A stretch of 64,000 nt of DNA from UBA7672 sp047601145 (GTDB taxonomy: Bacteria; Pseudomonadota; Alphaproteobacteria; Caulobacterales; Hyphomonadaceae), in assembly GCA_047601145.1 (NCBI GenBank), contig JASGJW010000001.1, positions 310,001-374,000 on the forward strand, written 5' to 3'. This document shows, piece by piece, positions 52,905 through 62,125 of the stretch; position 1 is the stretch's first letter, and every line of letters begins with the position of its first letter. A program made the position numbers and the translations under genes. Under the pieces are notes generated by a model. It saw nothing but the letters and a program-made list of their open reading frames with translations, ran no database searches and was not told the origin of the DNA.

Positions 52905-53476
52905 CAGAAGAACTCCACATCGTCCGCCGGCGGCGTGACCGGTGTTGCAGCGATCGACAGTTCGCGAATGAACACATGGCTCTCGCTCTGGCCCATGATC
53001 CGCTGCTGGGCCTTGCCCGTGGCCGGCCAGAAGCGGATACGGCGCGCGGTTTCGCCGCCCGTGCTGCCGCCAATCACCGGGATACTTTCCTGCCGAAGGA
53101 AGTCGGTCGCGAACGAAGCGTTCTTGGCGCCGATGTCCGAAAGGTTCTTCATCATCCGGGCGCCGCCGAAGATCTTCGCCTCGAGACGGTCGCGCTTGGC
53201 GCCCGCCTTGAGCAGTTCGTTGATCAGCAGCTCCATCGCATGGACGCCCCGTTCGACGCCTTCGCTCTTGCCCACGAGCGCGCCCGGCAGCAGGAAGTGG
53301 TTCATGCCGCCAACGCCGGCGCGAGGATCGCGCATGCACGCAGCCACACACGAACCAAGTATGGTCGTCATGGCGACGTTGGGGTCGCCAGAAATCGCAT
53401 ACTCGCCCTGGACAATGTTGATGTGTCCAGAACTCCCGGGAAGGGGTTGCGTGTTTATGCGCGCAGGCGCTGTCAC
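52904..53476 (-). CDS. cheD: Chemoreceptor glutamine deamidase CheD
   Basis: The 190-residue enzyme has the CheD active-site Cys in TTILGSCVAACMRDP, the His in GGMNHFLLPG and the Thr/Ser region in RRDRLEAKIFGGARMMKNL-like sequence, then IGAKNASFATDFL. It deamidates receptor glutamines to tune signalling. The gene overlaps the upstream cheY end by 4 bases. Confidence 0.93.
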   Translation of the reverse strand: MTAPARINTQPLPGSSGHINIVQGEYAISGDPNVAMTTILGSCVAACMRDPRAGVGGMNHFLLPGALVGKSEGVERGVHAMELLINELLKAGAKRDRLEAKIFGGARMMKNLSDIGAKNASFATDFLRQESIPVIGGSTGGETARRIRFWPATGKAQQRIMGQSESHVFIRELSIAATPVTPPADDVEFF

Positions 53477-53862
53477 GTAAGCGCTCCGAACACCTGTTCG
53501 ATCTTGCCTTTCAGGTCAGCAGCCGTGAAAGGCTTCACGAGATAATTGTTGACGCCGAACTGCACGGCGCGTTGCACCAGCTCCTTGTCGGCGCGGCCGG
53601 TGAGCATGATGAAGGCGGTGTTGGCGACCGGCGCATGCGCGCGAACCGCGCGCAGGAAACCCAGCCCGTCCATTTTCGGCATGTTGTAGTCCGAGATGAC
53701 CAGGTGTGCGGGCTTCGTCAGCAGCGTCTTGAAACCTTCCTCGCCATCACCTGCATCGGTGATGTCGACGAAGCCGAGCTGCTGCAGCGTCGAACGCGCC
53801 AGCGCGCGAATAGTCAGCTGGTCGTCGACAACGAGAACTTTGATCTGAGAAGCAGCAGGCAT
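53473..53862 (-). CDS. cheY: Chemotaxis response regulator CheY (second copy)
   Basis: The 129-residue single-domain receiver has the acidic pocket VVDDQ, the phospho-Asp in HLVISDYNMPKMDGLGFL, the Thr in IMLTGRADKE and the Lys in NYLVKPFTAADL. It most resembles CheY proteins that bind the flagellar switch. It ends one base into cheD and begins at the cheB stop (ATG at 53862). Confidence 0.93.
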   Translation of the reverse strand: MPAASQIKVLVVDDQLTIRALARSTLQQLGFVDITDAGDGEEGFKTLLTKPAHLVISDYNMPKMDGLGFLRAVRAHAPVANTAFIMLTGRADKELVQRAVQFGVNNYLVKPFTAADLKGKIEQVFGALT

Positions 53863-54896
53863 TATGCAATCTCCCTTGCAGCCGGCGTACATGCCTCGAG
53901 CACCAGCCGTGACAAATCGTTGAGCGGCGCCTGCCGTTCGACGGCGCCCATTTCAAAAGCAGCTTTCGGCATGCCGTAGACGACGCATGTCGCCTCATCC
54001 TGGCCGAACGTGCGCGCGCCAGCCTGACGCATGCCAAGCAGACCTTTCGCACCGTCCTTGCCCATGCCGGTCAGGATGAGACCGACCGAGCGCGAGCCGC
54101 ACTGCACCGCCACCGAGTTGAACAAGACGTCGACGGACGGGCGGTGTCCGTTGACGAGGTCAGACTCGCGCAGGCGCGCGAAGGGCGATGAACCGCCGGC
54201 CACCTCCATGTGACGCGCGCCGCCCGGTGCGATCAGCACCTGGCCCGGCTTCACAGGCTGGCCGTCTTCCGCCTCGCAGACATGCGGGGCGCACATGCGG
54301 TCGAGGCGCGCGGCAAAGCTCTTCGTGAAAGTCGCCGGCATATGCTGAGTCACCACGACGGGCGGGCAGTTCTCCGGCATGGCGGACAGGACCGTGATCA
54401 GCGCCTCGACGCCGCCCGTGGACGAGCCGATCGCTATGATGCGGCCATTGGAGCGGAAGTTCGACGGACGCGCCGGCGCCGGCCGGGGCGTGGCCGCACG
54501 TATCCGACTTTTCGCAGCAGCTTTGACCTTGTCGACCAGGTCGTCGAACGCATGGGCGAGGTCGGCCGAGGCGGGCTTGCCCATGTAATCGAACGCGCCA
54601 AGTTCGAGCGCCTGGAGGGTCGTTTCGGCGCCTTCCTGTGTCAGCGTCGATACCATCACGACCGGCATCGGCCTCAGGCGCATCAGCTTCTCGAGGAACT
54701 CGATCCCGTTCATGCGCGGCATCTCGACGTCGAGCGTCAGCACATCGGGATTGAGCTGCTTGATCATCTCGCGCGCCTGGATCGGATCGCCGGCGCCGCC
54801 GACGACCTCGATCTCCGGATCGCGGCGCAGCTTGGAGGAGATCAGCGCACGCATGGTCGCGGAGTCATCCACGACCAGCACCTTTACCGGTTTCAT
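53862..54896 (-). CDS. cheB: Chemotaxis methylesterase CheB
   Basis: The protein of 344 residues has an N-terminal receiver (KVLVVDDSATMRALISSKLR; DVLTLDVEMPRMNGIEFLEK) and a C-terminal methylesterase domain. The domain shows the nucleophile in AIGSSTGGVEAL, the His in TQHMPATFTKSFAARL and the Asp in LTGMGKDGAKGLL. It removes methyl groups from receptors when phosphorylated by CheA. The start ATG at 54896 overlaps the end of cheR. Confidence 0.97.
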   Translation of the reverse strand: MKPVKVLVVDDSATMRALISSKLRRDPEIEVVGGAGDPIQAREMIKQLNPDVLTLDVEMPRMNGIEFLEKLMRLRPMPVVMVSTLTQEGAETTLQALELGAFDYMGKPASADLAHAFDDLVDKVKAAAKSRIRAATPRPAPARPSNFRSNGRIIAIGSSTGGVEALITVLSAMPENCPPVVVTQHMPATFTKSFAARLDRMCAPHVCEAEDGQPVKPGQVLIAPGGARHMEVAGGSSPFARLRESDLVNGHRPSVDVLFNSVAVQCGSRSVGLILTGMGKDGAKGLLGMRQAGARTFGQDEATCVVYGMPKAAFEMGAVERQAPLNDLSRLVLEACTPAAREIA

Positions 54897-55762
54897 TTGT
54901 GTCCCCCTGCGAGCTTGTAGACGGTCTGTCCGTCGCTCTCGAAAGCCGTATCGCCGACGCGCTCGGAATGGCCGACATAGAGACGGCCGTTCGGCGCCAG
55001 ATTGGCGCGGAAGCGTTGCCACAGCTTCGCCTGCGTCGGCTCGTCGAAATAGATGACGACGTTGCGGCAGAAGATGGCGTCGAACTTCTTCTTCATCGGC
55101 CAGTCGCCAATGAGGTTGAGCGTGTTGAACGCGATCAACGAACGGGCTTCCTCGCCCATGCGCCAGGTGCGCGCCGAATCCGGGTCCTTCGCCATCCAGC
55201 GGCTGCGATAGTTGACCGGGATCTGCTCGATCGCTTCGGACGTATAGACGCCGGCCTTGGCCGTACGCACCACGTTGGCGTCGATATCAGTCGCCAGGAT
55301 CTTGATGTCGAGATCGTTGGCGTTCGGCCAAACGGACAGGACGGCCAGCGCCAGCGAGTAGGGCTCCTGCCCCGTCGAGCACGCGGACGACCAGATGCGC
55401 AGCGACTGTCCAGCCTTCACCTTGTCGGCGCGCGGCGCCAGCACGGTCTCGATCAGGTGATCGAAATGGTGCGGCTCGCGGAAGAAGCGCGTGACGTTGG
55501 TCGTTAGCGCCATCAGCAGGCGCTCGCGTTCTTCCTGGCCTTCGGGGCTGCGAATGAGCGCGACGTATTGCTTGAAGTCGCGCAGGCCGAGCGCGCGGAG
55601 GCGCTTGGCCAGGCGCGAATAGACCAGCGCGGCCTTGGAGTCGGGCAGATGGATGCCCGAGGTCGCATAGAGCTCCTCGGCCAGCGCCCGGAAGTCCGCT
55701 GCCGTGAGCAGGAACTCGCCGTCCACCAGGGACTCCTGCTTGCGTGCTGCCAGGGCGCTCAC
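54893..55762 (-). CDS. cheR: Chemotaxis methyltransferase CheR
   Basis: This 289-residue enzyme has the N-terminal helical domain (ALAEELYATSGIHLPDSKAA; TTNVTRFFREPHHFDHLIET) and the SAM-binding domain (RIWSSACSTGQEPYSLAL; ILATDIDANVV; FDAIFCRNVVIYFDEPTQAK). It methylates receptor glutamates. The start is a GTG at 55762 that overlaps the cheW stop as GTGA. One receptor at the window end carries a NWEEF pentapeptide, a possible tether for CheR. Confidence 0.96.
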   Translation of the reverse strand: MSALAARKQESLVDGEFLLTAADFRALAEELYATSGIHLPDSKAALVYSRLAKRLRALGLRDFKQYVALIRSPEGQEERERLLMALTTNVTRFFREPHHFDHLIETVLAPRADKVKAGQSLRIWSSACSTGQEPYSLALAVLSVWPNANDLDIKILATDIDANVVRTAKAGVYTSEAIEQIPVNYRSRWMAKDPDSARTWRMGEEARSLIAFNTLNLIGDWPMKKKFDAIFCRNVVIYFDEPTQAKLWQRFRANLAPNGRLYVGHSERVGDTAFESDGQTVYKLAGGHK

Positions 55763-56208
55763 GCTGCCTCCGCTTCCTGCTCGGGCAGGATCTTGTCGAG
55801 CGTGATCCACGACACCATGCGGCCATCAAGAGCGAGAATGCCCCGGATGAACATCTTCACGGCGTCGCAGGACACGTCCGGCGTCGGCTGGATCATCTCG
55901 GCCGTGGCCGTCAGGACTTCGGAAACCGCGTCGACCAGAAGGCCGACCAGTCGCGTGCCGATGCGCACGACGATGATGACGTTGCGCACATCAGGCGCCG
56001 TCGCACCGAGGCCAAGCCGAGCCGACAGGTCAACGATCGGCAGCACGGCGCCGCGCAGGTTGATGACGCCGCGCACATAGCTCGGCGCCTGAGGCAGGGG
56101 CGTTGCCTGCGTCCAGCCGCGGATCTCGCGAACCGCCATGATGTCGACGCAGAACTCCTGCTCGGCGATGCGGAAGGAGATGAGTTCCTGTCCAACTGAT
56201 TCTTGCAT
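55759..56208 (-). CDS. cheW: Chemotaxis coupling protein CheW
   Basis: The 149-residue scaffold joins receptors to CheA. It shows the CheW fold motifs LISFRIAEQEFCVDIMAVRE, YVRGVINLRGAVLPIVDLSA and LVGLLVDAVSEVLT. I use the ATG at 56208; a GTG at 56217 is an alternative. It lies 19 bases after cheA. Confidence 0.96.
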   Translation of the reverse strand: MQESVGQELISFRIAEQEFCVDIMAVREIRGWTQATPLPQAPSYVRGVINLRGAVLPIVDLSARLGLGATAPDVRNVIIVVRIGTRLVGLLVDAVSEVLTATAEMIQPTPDVSCDAVKMFIRGILALDGRMVSWITLDKILPEQEAEAA

Positions 56209-56227
56209 GTTGCTCACTCGCTTTCTG

Positions 56228-58420
56228 CTAGCTGGCCATCGCCAGTGAAGACTGGGCCAGGCGGGGAGATCCGCCAGCTTCGGCTTCGACGCGGCGTTCG
56301 CCGACGATGGTGTCGATGTCGAGGATCAGCGCCACGCGCCCGTCGCCGAGAATGGTGGCGGCCGCGATGCTTTCCACGCGCTGGAAGTTCTGTTCCAGAG
56401 ATTTGATGACGACCTGGCGCTGGCCCTGGATTGCATCGACCAGGAGCGCGGCGCAGCCGCCGACTTCGCATTCGACAAGCAGGACGACGCCCGTGGTCGG
56501 ATCGATCGGCTCCGAACGCCAACCCAGCGCCACGCCGACATCGATCAGCGGAACGATGGCGTCGCGCACGGCCAGAAGCATGCCGGTGCCGAGGCGCCGG
56601 ATATCGCTCTTCTTCGGCTTGAGCGTCTCGACGATGGCGGCCAGCGGCGCGATAAGCGTCTGTTCGCCCACGGACACGACCATGCCGTCGAGCACGGCCA
56701 GTGTCAGTGGCAGGCTCATCGTGAAGGTCGAGCCCTGCCCGGCCTTGGATGCGATGGAGATGCGGCCGCCCAGCGACTGGATCGAACGTTTGACCACATC
56801 GAGACCCACGCCACGACCCGAGAGGTCCGAGACCGCCTTGGCCGTGGAGAAGCCCGGGGCGAAGATCAGGTTGTCGACTTCATCGTCGGTCAGCGTCTGG
56901 TCGGCGGAGATCACGCCCCGCTCGACTGCGAGCTCGCGAACGCGCTGCCGGTTGATGCCTTTGCCGTCGTCCGCAACCTCGATCACGATGCGGCCCGAGC
57001 GGTGCAGCGCTGCGAGACGCACAGTGCCCTCGGCCGGCTTGCCGGCGGCAAGACGCTCGGCCGGCGTTTCAAGACCATGGTCGATGGCGTTACGCAGCAT
57101 GTGCGTGATCGGATCCGACAGGCGCTCGATAACGGTCTTGTCGACCTCGGTGCCTTCGCCTTCCGTGACCAGCTTGACCTGCTTGCCGGTCATGGACGCC
57201 GTCTCGCGCACGAGGCGCGGCATGCGCTGGAACACCGATTTCACTGGCTGCGCGCGGATGGCCATCACGCTGTCCTGGATCTCACGCGTCAGCTGCTCGA
57301 GCGATTCAAGCGCGAGCGCCACGTTCGAGGCGCGTGTCAGGTCCATCTCGCCGACGCGCTGCGCCAGCATGGCCTGGTTGATGACCAGCTCGCCGACGAG
57401 GTCGATGAGGCGATCAACGCGCTCAAGGTCGACGCGGATGGTCGGCTGCGCGATCGGCGCAACTTCCTTTTTCGCGGCCTTGTCGCGCGGGTGAGGGTCC
57501 GCCGGCCCTTCAACGGGTGGGACATCCCGCTGTTCGGGCTCGGCGGCTGCCAATGCTGGTTGTGGCAAGGAGGGAGCCAGCACGGGCAGATCCATGATCG
57601 GGGGAAGGGAGGGAAGCGGCAGGTCGGGCAGCGCCAGCGGCGCCGGCGCAGCAGCCTGAGCTTCGATCTTCAGTTCGCAATCGCCAGAGACGAAATCGAA
57701 CACATCGCGGATCGCAGCTTCACCCTCTTCCGTCGTGAGCTTGATGGTCCAGGCAAGGTACGCCTCTTCAACGTCCATCGCCTCGAACGCAGGCAGGGTC
57801 GAGGCATCAACGGTGACCTCGCACGAGCCCAGCCGCTCCAGTTCGCGGATCAGCAGGACGGCGTCATTGCCTTTGGCGTAGGTCGCAGCGCTCGGCTTGA
57901 AGAATATGGTCCAGGTCGGCGGGCCGGCCGGCGCAATGACCGGCATCGGCGCGAACGCAACAGGCGTGAAGCCCCACTCGTCGCCTTCGCCTTCAGCGGC
58001 AGCGGCGGCCGCCGGCGCGGCGCCATGGCCATCCGAGCCACCCCAGAAGGCCTCGAGGTCTTCGCTGACTTCGGCCGTGCGGCTGGGATCCACCGTCGAA
58101 TCCGTTTTCGCGGCCTGCACCAGGTCCGAAAGCACGTCGGTCGCGCGGAGCATGACCTTGAGCACGGCCTCATCGGCCTTCAGCGTGCCCGAACGCACCT
58201 TGTCCAGCGTCGTCTCGAACGTGTGCGCAAAGCGCACCAGCGTCTCGAGTCCGAACGCGCCGGCGCCGCCCTTGACGGAGTGAACCGCGCGGAACACGGC
58301 GTTGACCGTTTCATCGTCGCCTTCCCCGGCCTGCAGAGCCAAAAGCCCGGTTTCAAGCTCACCGAGCAGCTCTTCGCATTCCTGGAAGAAAGTTACCTTG
58401 ATCGCTTCAAGCGTATCCAT
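56228..58420 (-). CDS. cheA: Chemotaxis histidine kinase CheA
   Basis: At 730 residues it has the standard CheA order. An HPt domain has the phospho-His at about 47 (FRAVHSVKGGAGAFG), followed by a variable proline-rich linker with a P2-like region, a dimerisation domain (VDRLIDLVGELVINQAMLAQ), and an ATPase domain (MLRNAIDHGLETPAER; VEVADDGKGIN-like block; GVGLDVVKRSIQSLGG). It ends with a CheW-like regulatory domain (LIAPLAAIVETLKP). It phosphorylates CheY and CheB in response to receptors. The P2 segment (about 150-250) is rich in Pro/Ala and less conserved. Confidence 0.97.
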   Translation of the reverse strand: MDTLEAIKVTFFQECEELLGELETGLLALQAGEGDDETVNAVFRAVHSVKGGAGAFGLETLVRFAHTFETTLDKVRSGTLKADEAVLKVMLRATDVLSDLVQAAKTDSTVDPSRTAEVSEDLEAFWGGSDGHGAAPAAAAAAEGEGDEWGFTPVAFAPMPVIAPAGPPTWTIFFKPSAATYAKGNDAVLLIRELERLGSCEVTVDASTLPAFEAMDVEEAYLAWTIKLTTEEGEAAIRDVFDFVSGDCELKIEAQAAAPAPLALPDLPLPSLPPIMDLPVLAPSLPQPALAAAEPEQRDVPPVEGPADPHPRDKAAKKEVAPIAQPTIRVDLERVDRLIDLVGELVINQAMLAQRVGEMDLTRASNVALALESLEQLTREIQDSVMAIRAQPVKSVFQRMPRLVRETASMTGKQVKLVTEGEGTEVDKTVIERLSDPITHMLRNAIDHGLETPAERLAAGKPAEGTVRLAALHRSGRIVIEVADDGKGINRQRVRELAVERGVISADQTLTDDEVDNLIFAPGFSTAKAVSDLSGRGVGLDVVKRSIQSLGGRISIASKAGQGSTFTMSLPLTLAVLDGMVVSVGEQTLIAPLAAIVETLKPKKSDIRRLGTGMLLAVRDAIVPLIDVGVALGWRSEPIDPTTGVVLLVECEVGGCAALLVDAIQGQRQVVIKSLEQNFQRVESIAAATILGDGRVALILDIDTIVGERRVEAEAGGSPRLAQSSLAMAS

Positions 58421-58433
58421 CGGATGTGTCCCA

Positions 58434-58802
58434 TCATCCCGTGGTGACGCGGCGCACCGCGCGCAGCAGCGTGTCGGAGTTGAACGGCTTCACGATCCAG
58501 CCTGAGGCGCCGGCCGTGCGGGCGCGGGCTTTCTTCTCGTCGCTGCTCTCGGTCGAGAGGACGAGGATTGGCGTGGCGCGGTGAGCCGCATGTTGCCGCG
58601 CTTTCTCGATGAAGCCGAAGCCGTCGAGGCGGGGCATGTTGATGTCGGTGATGATCAGATCGACATGGCCGACGGTGTCGAGCTTTTCGAGCCCTTCCTG
58701 CCCGTCCACGGCCTGGATGGCGGTGTGCCCGGCGCCGCTCAGCGTCGCTTCGAGCATCTGCCGCATGACGCGGCTATCATCGATGGTGAGAATCTTGAGC
58801 AT
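58434..58802 (-). CDS. cheY: Chemotaxis response regulator CheY (first copy)
   Basis: The 122-residue receiver domain has ILTIDDSRVMRQMLEATLSG, the phospho-Asp in DLIITDINMPRLDGFGFIEK, the Ser/Thr in ILVLSTESSDEKK and Lys in GWIVKPFNSD. It belongs to the CheY group encoded directly before cheA, which often acts as a phosphate sink or kinase adaptor. The gene starts at the ATG at 58802, 13 bases after the STAS gene. Confidence 0.93.
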   Translation of the reverse strand: MLKILTIDDSRVMRQMLEATLSGAGHTAIQAVDGQEGLEKLDTVGHVDLIITDINMPRLDGFGFIEKARQHAAHRATPILVLSTESSDEKKARARTAGASGWIVKPFNSDTLLRAVRRVTTG

Positions 58803-58815
58803 GAGTGCAGTGTCC

Positions 58816-59082
58816 CTATTCGAGTCCCGGCAAGAGACCCGTCGCGCCCAGAAGGCGCGCGTCCTTGCGGAACGCCTCTCCCACATTGATCAGTCGGAAA
58901 TTCTGGTTCGCTGCACGCCACGTTGCAGCAGCCGCCACGATCACCTGCAGGCAGAGCCCGCCCAGCCGTTCCACCCTGGACGCATCGAGCTCGAGCTCGC
59001 CGCCGGCGTGCGACTGGATATCGGCCTTGAGCGGGCCAGCCGCCTTCAGGTCGAGCGTTGAAGACAGTTCGATCGTGGCCAT
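58816..59082 (-). CDS. STAS-domain protein of the chemotaxis operon
   Basis: This 88-residue protein is a single STAS domain: TIELSSTLDLKAAGPLKADI, a central ELELDASRVERLGGLCLQVI with the conserved D-A-S region, and a C-terminal RKDARLLGATGLLPG. In Caulobacter-type operons a gene of this kind (cheX) sits between the receptor and the first cheY. Its precise task is unknown. It starts two bases after the receptor stop. Confidence 0.85.
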   Translation of the reverse strand: MATIELSSTLDLKAAGPLKADIQSHAGGELELDASRVERLGGLCLQVIVAAAATWRAANQNFRLINVGEAFRKDARLLGATGLLPGLE

Positions 59083-59084
59083 GT

Positions 59085-60875
59085 CTAGCGGCTCCGGCCG
59101 ATGGTCGCGGCGAAGGCCGCGACGCGCTGCTGTTGTCCGGCGACGGCGTTGACCGCCGATCCGACGCGGAATCTCGAGACCATCGCCATCAGCGAGTCGG
59201 CTTCACCGGCCAGCGCGTGCGAGGCGGCGGTCGATTGTTCGACCATCGCAGCGTTCTGCTGGGTGACCTGGTCCATCTGGTTCACGGCCGTGTTGACCTG
59301 AGCAAGGCCGGACGACTGCTCCTGCGTCGAGGCGGAGATTTCCGACACGAGGGTCGAGATCTCGGCGACCTTCACGACGATCTTCTGAAGCGCGCCGCCG
59401 GTCTTGTTGACCAGTTCCACCCCGCCCTCGACCTGCTGGGTCGAGGCCGTGATCAATGTCTTGATCTCTTTGGCGGCATCCGAAGAGCGTTGGGCCAGCG
59501 CACGCACTTCAGAGGCGACGACCGCAAAGCCTCGACCGGCTTCACCGGCGCGAGCAGCTTCGACGCCAGCGTTGAGCGCCAGGAGGTTGGTCTGGAAGGC
59601 GATCTCGTCGATCACGCCAATGATCTGCGCAATCTTCCGTGAGGAGCCTTCAATCTCGCCCATGGCGGAGACGGCGTTGCGCACCACCTCGCCCGAGCGT
59701 TCGGCCTCTTCGCGCGCTTCGGCGACGACTGAATTCGTCTGGCGGGCGCCATCGGCGGTCTTGCGAACCGTGGCGGTGATCTCATCGAGCGCAGCAGCGG
59801 TTTCCTCAAGCGAGGCAGCCTGCTGTTCTGTGCGGCGCGAGAGGTCGTCGGCGGCGTTCGAGATTTCCGACGCGGCTGTCTTCACGCCGGTCGAGTTCTC
59901 GTTGATGCCGCGCATCACCTGCTGCAGCTTGTCCATCGCGAGGTTGAAGTCCTGCTTCAGCTGCTCGTAAGCAGCCGGCACATCCTGCTCGACGCGATAG
60001 GTCAGGTCGCCGTCGGCAAGACGCGACACGCCCTGCCCGAACGACTCGTTGACGACCGCTTCGTTGCGGGCCTGCGCAACCTTCTGCGCTTCGCGATGAT
60101 CGATGCCGGCCTGTTTGAACTCGGCCAGGGCCGAACCCATCTCGCCGATTTCATCGCCACGACCAACATAAGGGGCATCGACGGTCTCGTCGCCGCCAGC
60201 CAGACGCGTCATCGCCGACGTGATCGTCTTGATCGGCCGGATCAGCAGCCGGTCGATGCCGAAGGCCAGCGCCGCGGCGATCAGCAGGCCGAGGCCGGCA
60301 ACGATCGCGACTAGCATCATCGCGAAACTGCCGGCGTCATTGGCGGCAATCACGCTCGCTGCAGAGTCGGCGGACATGACGTCCGTCACGGATTCCATCG
60401 CGCCCTCGAGCGCTTCGAACTGCTTCATGAAACCCGGCAGGCCAGCCATGGCGCTCGCCGGATCGGTTTCCGCCAGAGCCGCCAGCTTCTCGGCAGCGGC
60501 GATGTATTCCGCCAGCGGGGCCTCGACGCCTTTCAGCGCTTCGCGGACCGCAGGAGCAACGTTGAGTTCGTTCTCATGAGCCAGCGCCGCGCGAAAGCTG
60601 TCTGCGTGCTCCTTCATTCCCGCCTTGACGTCGGCGATGCTGAGACCGGCAGCCGGATCGCGCGCCGTCAGAGCGGCGAGCACGTCAGCGCGAAGCGCAT
60701 CGTGCATCATGTCCGCCGACATGTGCGTACGGATCATGTCGCCGTCGACTTCGGCGTCCTTGAGCGCCGCCGTCAACGTCGTCGCCGTCCAGAAATCCGA
60801 CGCGCCTAGTGCAGCGACAAGCGCGAAAACAGAAATCGTGCCGACCAAGGCCTTCTGGCTAAGAGTCCGAAACAT
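59085..60875 (-). CDS. Methyl-accepting chemotaxis protein (McpA-like)
   Basis: This 596-residue receptor has two membrane helices (about 9-30 and 185-208) flanking a helical periplasmic sensor with many Ala/Asp/Met residues. A HAMP domain follows (DRLLIRPIKTITSAMTRLAG), then a second HAMP-like segment and the signalling hairpin with its tip VIDEIAFQTNLLALNAGVEA and ARAGEAGRGFAVVASEVRAL. The C terminus has no CheR-binding pentapeptide. It is encoded directly upstream of the STAS gene, as mcpA is in Caulobacter. Confidence 0.95.
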   Translation of the reverse strand: MFRTLSQKALVGTISVFALVAALGASDFWTATTLTAALKDAEVDGDMIRTHMSADMMHDALRADVLAALTARDPAAGLSIADVKAGMKEHADSFRAALAHENELNVAPAVREALKGVEAPLAEYIAAAEKLAALAETDPASAMAGLPGFMKQFEALEGAMESVTDVMSADSAASVIAANDAGSFAMMLVAIVAGLGLLIAAALAFGIDRLLIRPIKTITSAMTRLAGGDETVDAPYVGRGDEIGEMGSALAEFKQAGIDHREAQKVAQARNEAVVNESFGQGVSRLADGDLTYRVEQDVPAAYEQLKQDFNLAMDKLQQVMRGINENSTGVKTAASEISNAADDLSRRTEQQAASLEETAAALDEITATVRKTADGARQTNSVVAEAREEAERSGEVVRNAVSAMGEIEGSSRKIAQIIGVIDEIAFQTNLLALNAGVEAARAGEAGRGFAVVASEVRALAQRSSDAAKEIKTLITASTQQVEGGVELVNKTGGALQKIVVKVAEISTLVSEISASTQEQSSGLAQVNTAVNQMDQVTQQNAAMVEQSTAASHALAGEADSLMAMVSRFRVGSAVNAVAGQQQRVAAFAATIGRSR

Positions 60876-60902
60876 GTCCCAGTGTCCCTCAAAAAATGCG
60901 TT

Positions 60903-62123
60903 CTAGTATTCGACGGTGGCGCGCAGGGTCGCGACGACGACAGCGTCGCGCGACTCGTCCGCACCAGGATTGTGAATGAATTGAAGATCAGGCTGCAGCG
61001 TCAGGTTCTCGCCGATCTTGTCGGCGTAGGTGATCTCGACAGCGGATTCGCCATTCGACGGATTTCCGCCGAGGTCGCGATCGTTCGCGCGCTGGCGTGA
61101 GTTGATGAGACCCTGGTTGACGCCAATCGAGAACGTACTGTCCGGGCGCGTTGCAAACACCGACGTCATCAACAGGCCAGCCTGCCAACCGCCGGAGTAC
61201 GGCGTCGTGTGCCCCTCCGACGTTCCTGCCCGAACAAAGCCGGAAACCGTGCTATCGCCAAACGAGGCCAGCGGGCCTTCGGCGCTGGCGTAGATGCCAT
61301 GTGCCTTGCGCAGCAGCGGCGCACCGAAGCTGTCGACGTCGCGGATGTCGTCCTGCTCTTCGGTGTAGCTCCAGGCGCCGATGCGCACCTGCATATCGCC
61401 GGAATGGACCCACTCGCCAATCAGCAGCGCGCCATTGTCGAACGAGAGATCAACACCATCAGGATCGCCGAACACGCCGGCTTCCGCGTTGAGAATGGCG
61501 CCCTGGATGCGCTGACCATCCGCCACATCCCAGCGGGCGCGAAGCGCCAGCGCCGTGGACGGGAAGATCGAGGGACCGTTCGGTCCCGTTGCCGCCAGCT
61601 CCGAACCGATGCCGAAGGCCGGCGCGATCAGGAGACCCGCAGCTTCCGTCTGGTAGAATTCGCTGTTGAGGTCATAGAGCCCGCCCAGCACGCTTGCGCG
61701 GCCGTCAGCGAATTCCTGCTCCATCCACAGTTCGTAGATCTTGGCGCGCGGACGCGCGACCTCGATATTATCGATGCCCTGCAGCGTGCCGGCGATATCG
61801 TTCGGCGCAGCGCCAGAGTTCGACAGGAGATGGCCGAATACCTTCGCGCCGGTCCAGCCGAACAGCTTCTCGAGCGAGGCCTCGCCTGTGATCTCGATAT
61901 TGTCGAGATAGCGGCCTGACTCGCTCGTCCCGCCCGAGACAACACTGGTGATGTCGCCCTTGTAGGTGAGACCCCAGACGACAGCTTCATCGCCGCCCTC
62001 TTCCGCCGCCTGCGGCGCTTCCTGCGCCCAGGCCACGTTCGAGGCGTCGGCGGCGAACATGCCGGCCGTCATCAGCACAGCGCCGGTGGCGCATTTCAGG
62101 GTGAAATCAAACAACGGGTTCAT
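60903..62123 (-). CDS. OprB-family carbohydrate-selective porin
   Basis: This outer-membrane porin of about 406 residues has a signal peptide (VLMTAGMFAADASNVAWAQ), an N-terminal start of barrel (WGLTYKGDITSVVSGGTSES), EITGEASLEKLFGWTGAKVF, ELWMEQEFADGRASVLGGLY and a C-terminal barrel end TLRATVEY. The motif order is that of OprB-type sugar porins. It sits between two chemoreceptor genes on the same strand, 27 bases before the next receptor. This suggests that sugar entry and chemotaxis are expressed together. Confidence 0.85.
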   Translation of the reverse strand: MNPLFDFTLKCATGAVLMTAGMFAADASNVAWAQEAPQAAEEGGDEAVVWGLTYKGDITSVVSGGTSESGRYLDNIEITGEASLEKLFGWTGAKVFGHLLSNSGAAPNDIAGTLQGIDNIEVARPRAKIYELWMEQEFADGRASVLGGLYDLNSEFYQTEAAGLLIAPAFGIGSELAATGPNGPSIFPSTALALRARWDVADGQRIQGAILNAEAGVFGDPDGVDLSFDNGALLIGEWVHSGDMQVRIGAWSYTEEQDDIRDVDSFGAPLLRKAHGIYASAEGPLASFGDSTVSGFVRAGTSEGHTTPYSGGWQAGLLMTSVFATRPDSTFSIGVNQGLINSRQRANDRDLGGNPSNGESAVEITYADKIGENLTLQPDLQFIHNPGADESRDAVVVATLRATVEY

Positions 62124-62125
62124 GG

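Noticed and set aside
52905..53351. 261-residue frame running through cheD into cheU as one protein
   Set aside because: The upstream part is an out-of-frame shadow of cheD. The ATG at 52904, overlapping the cheD stop, is a natural start for cheU.
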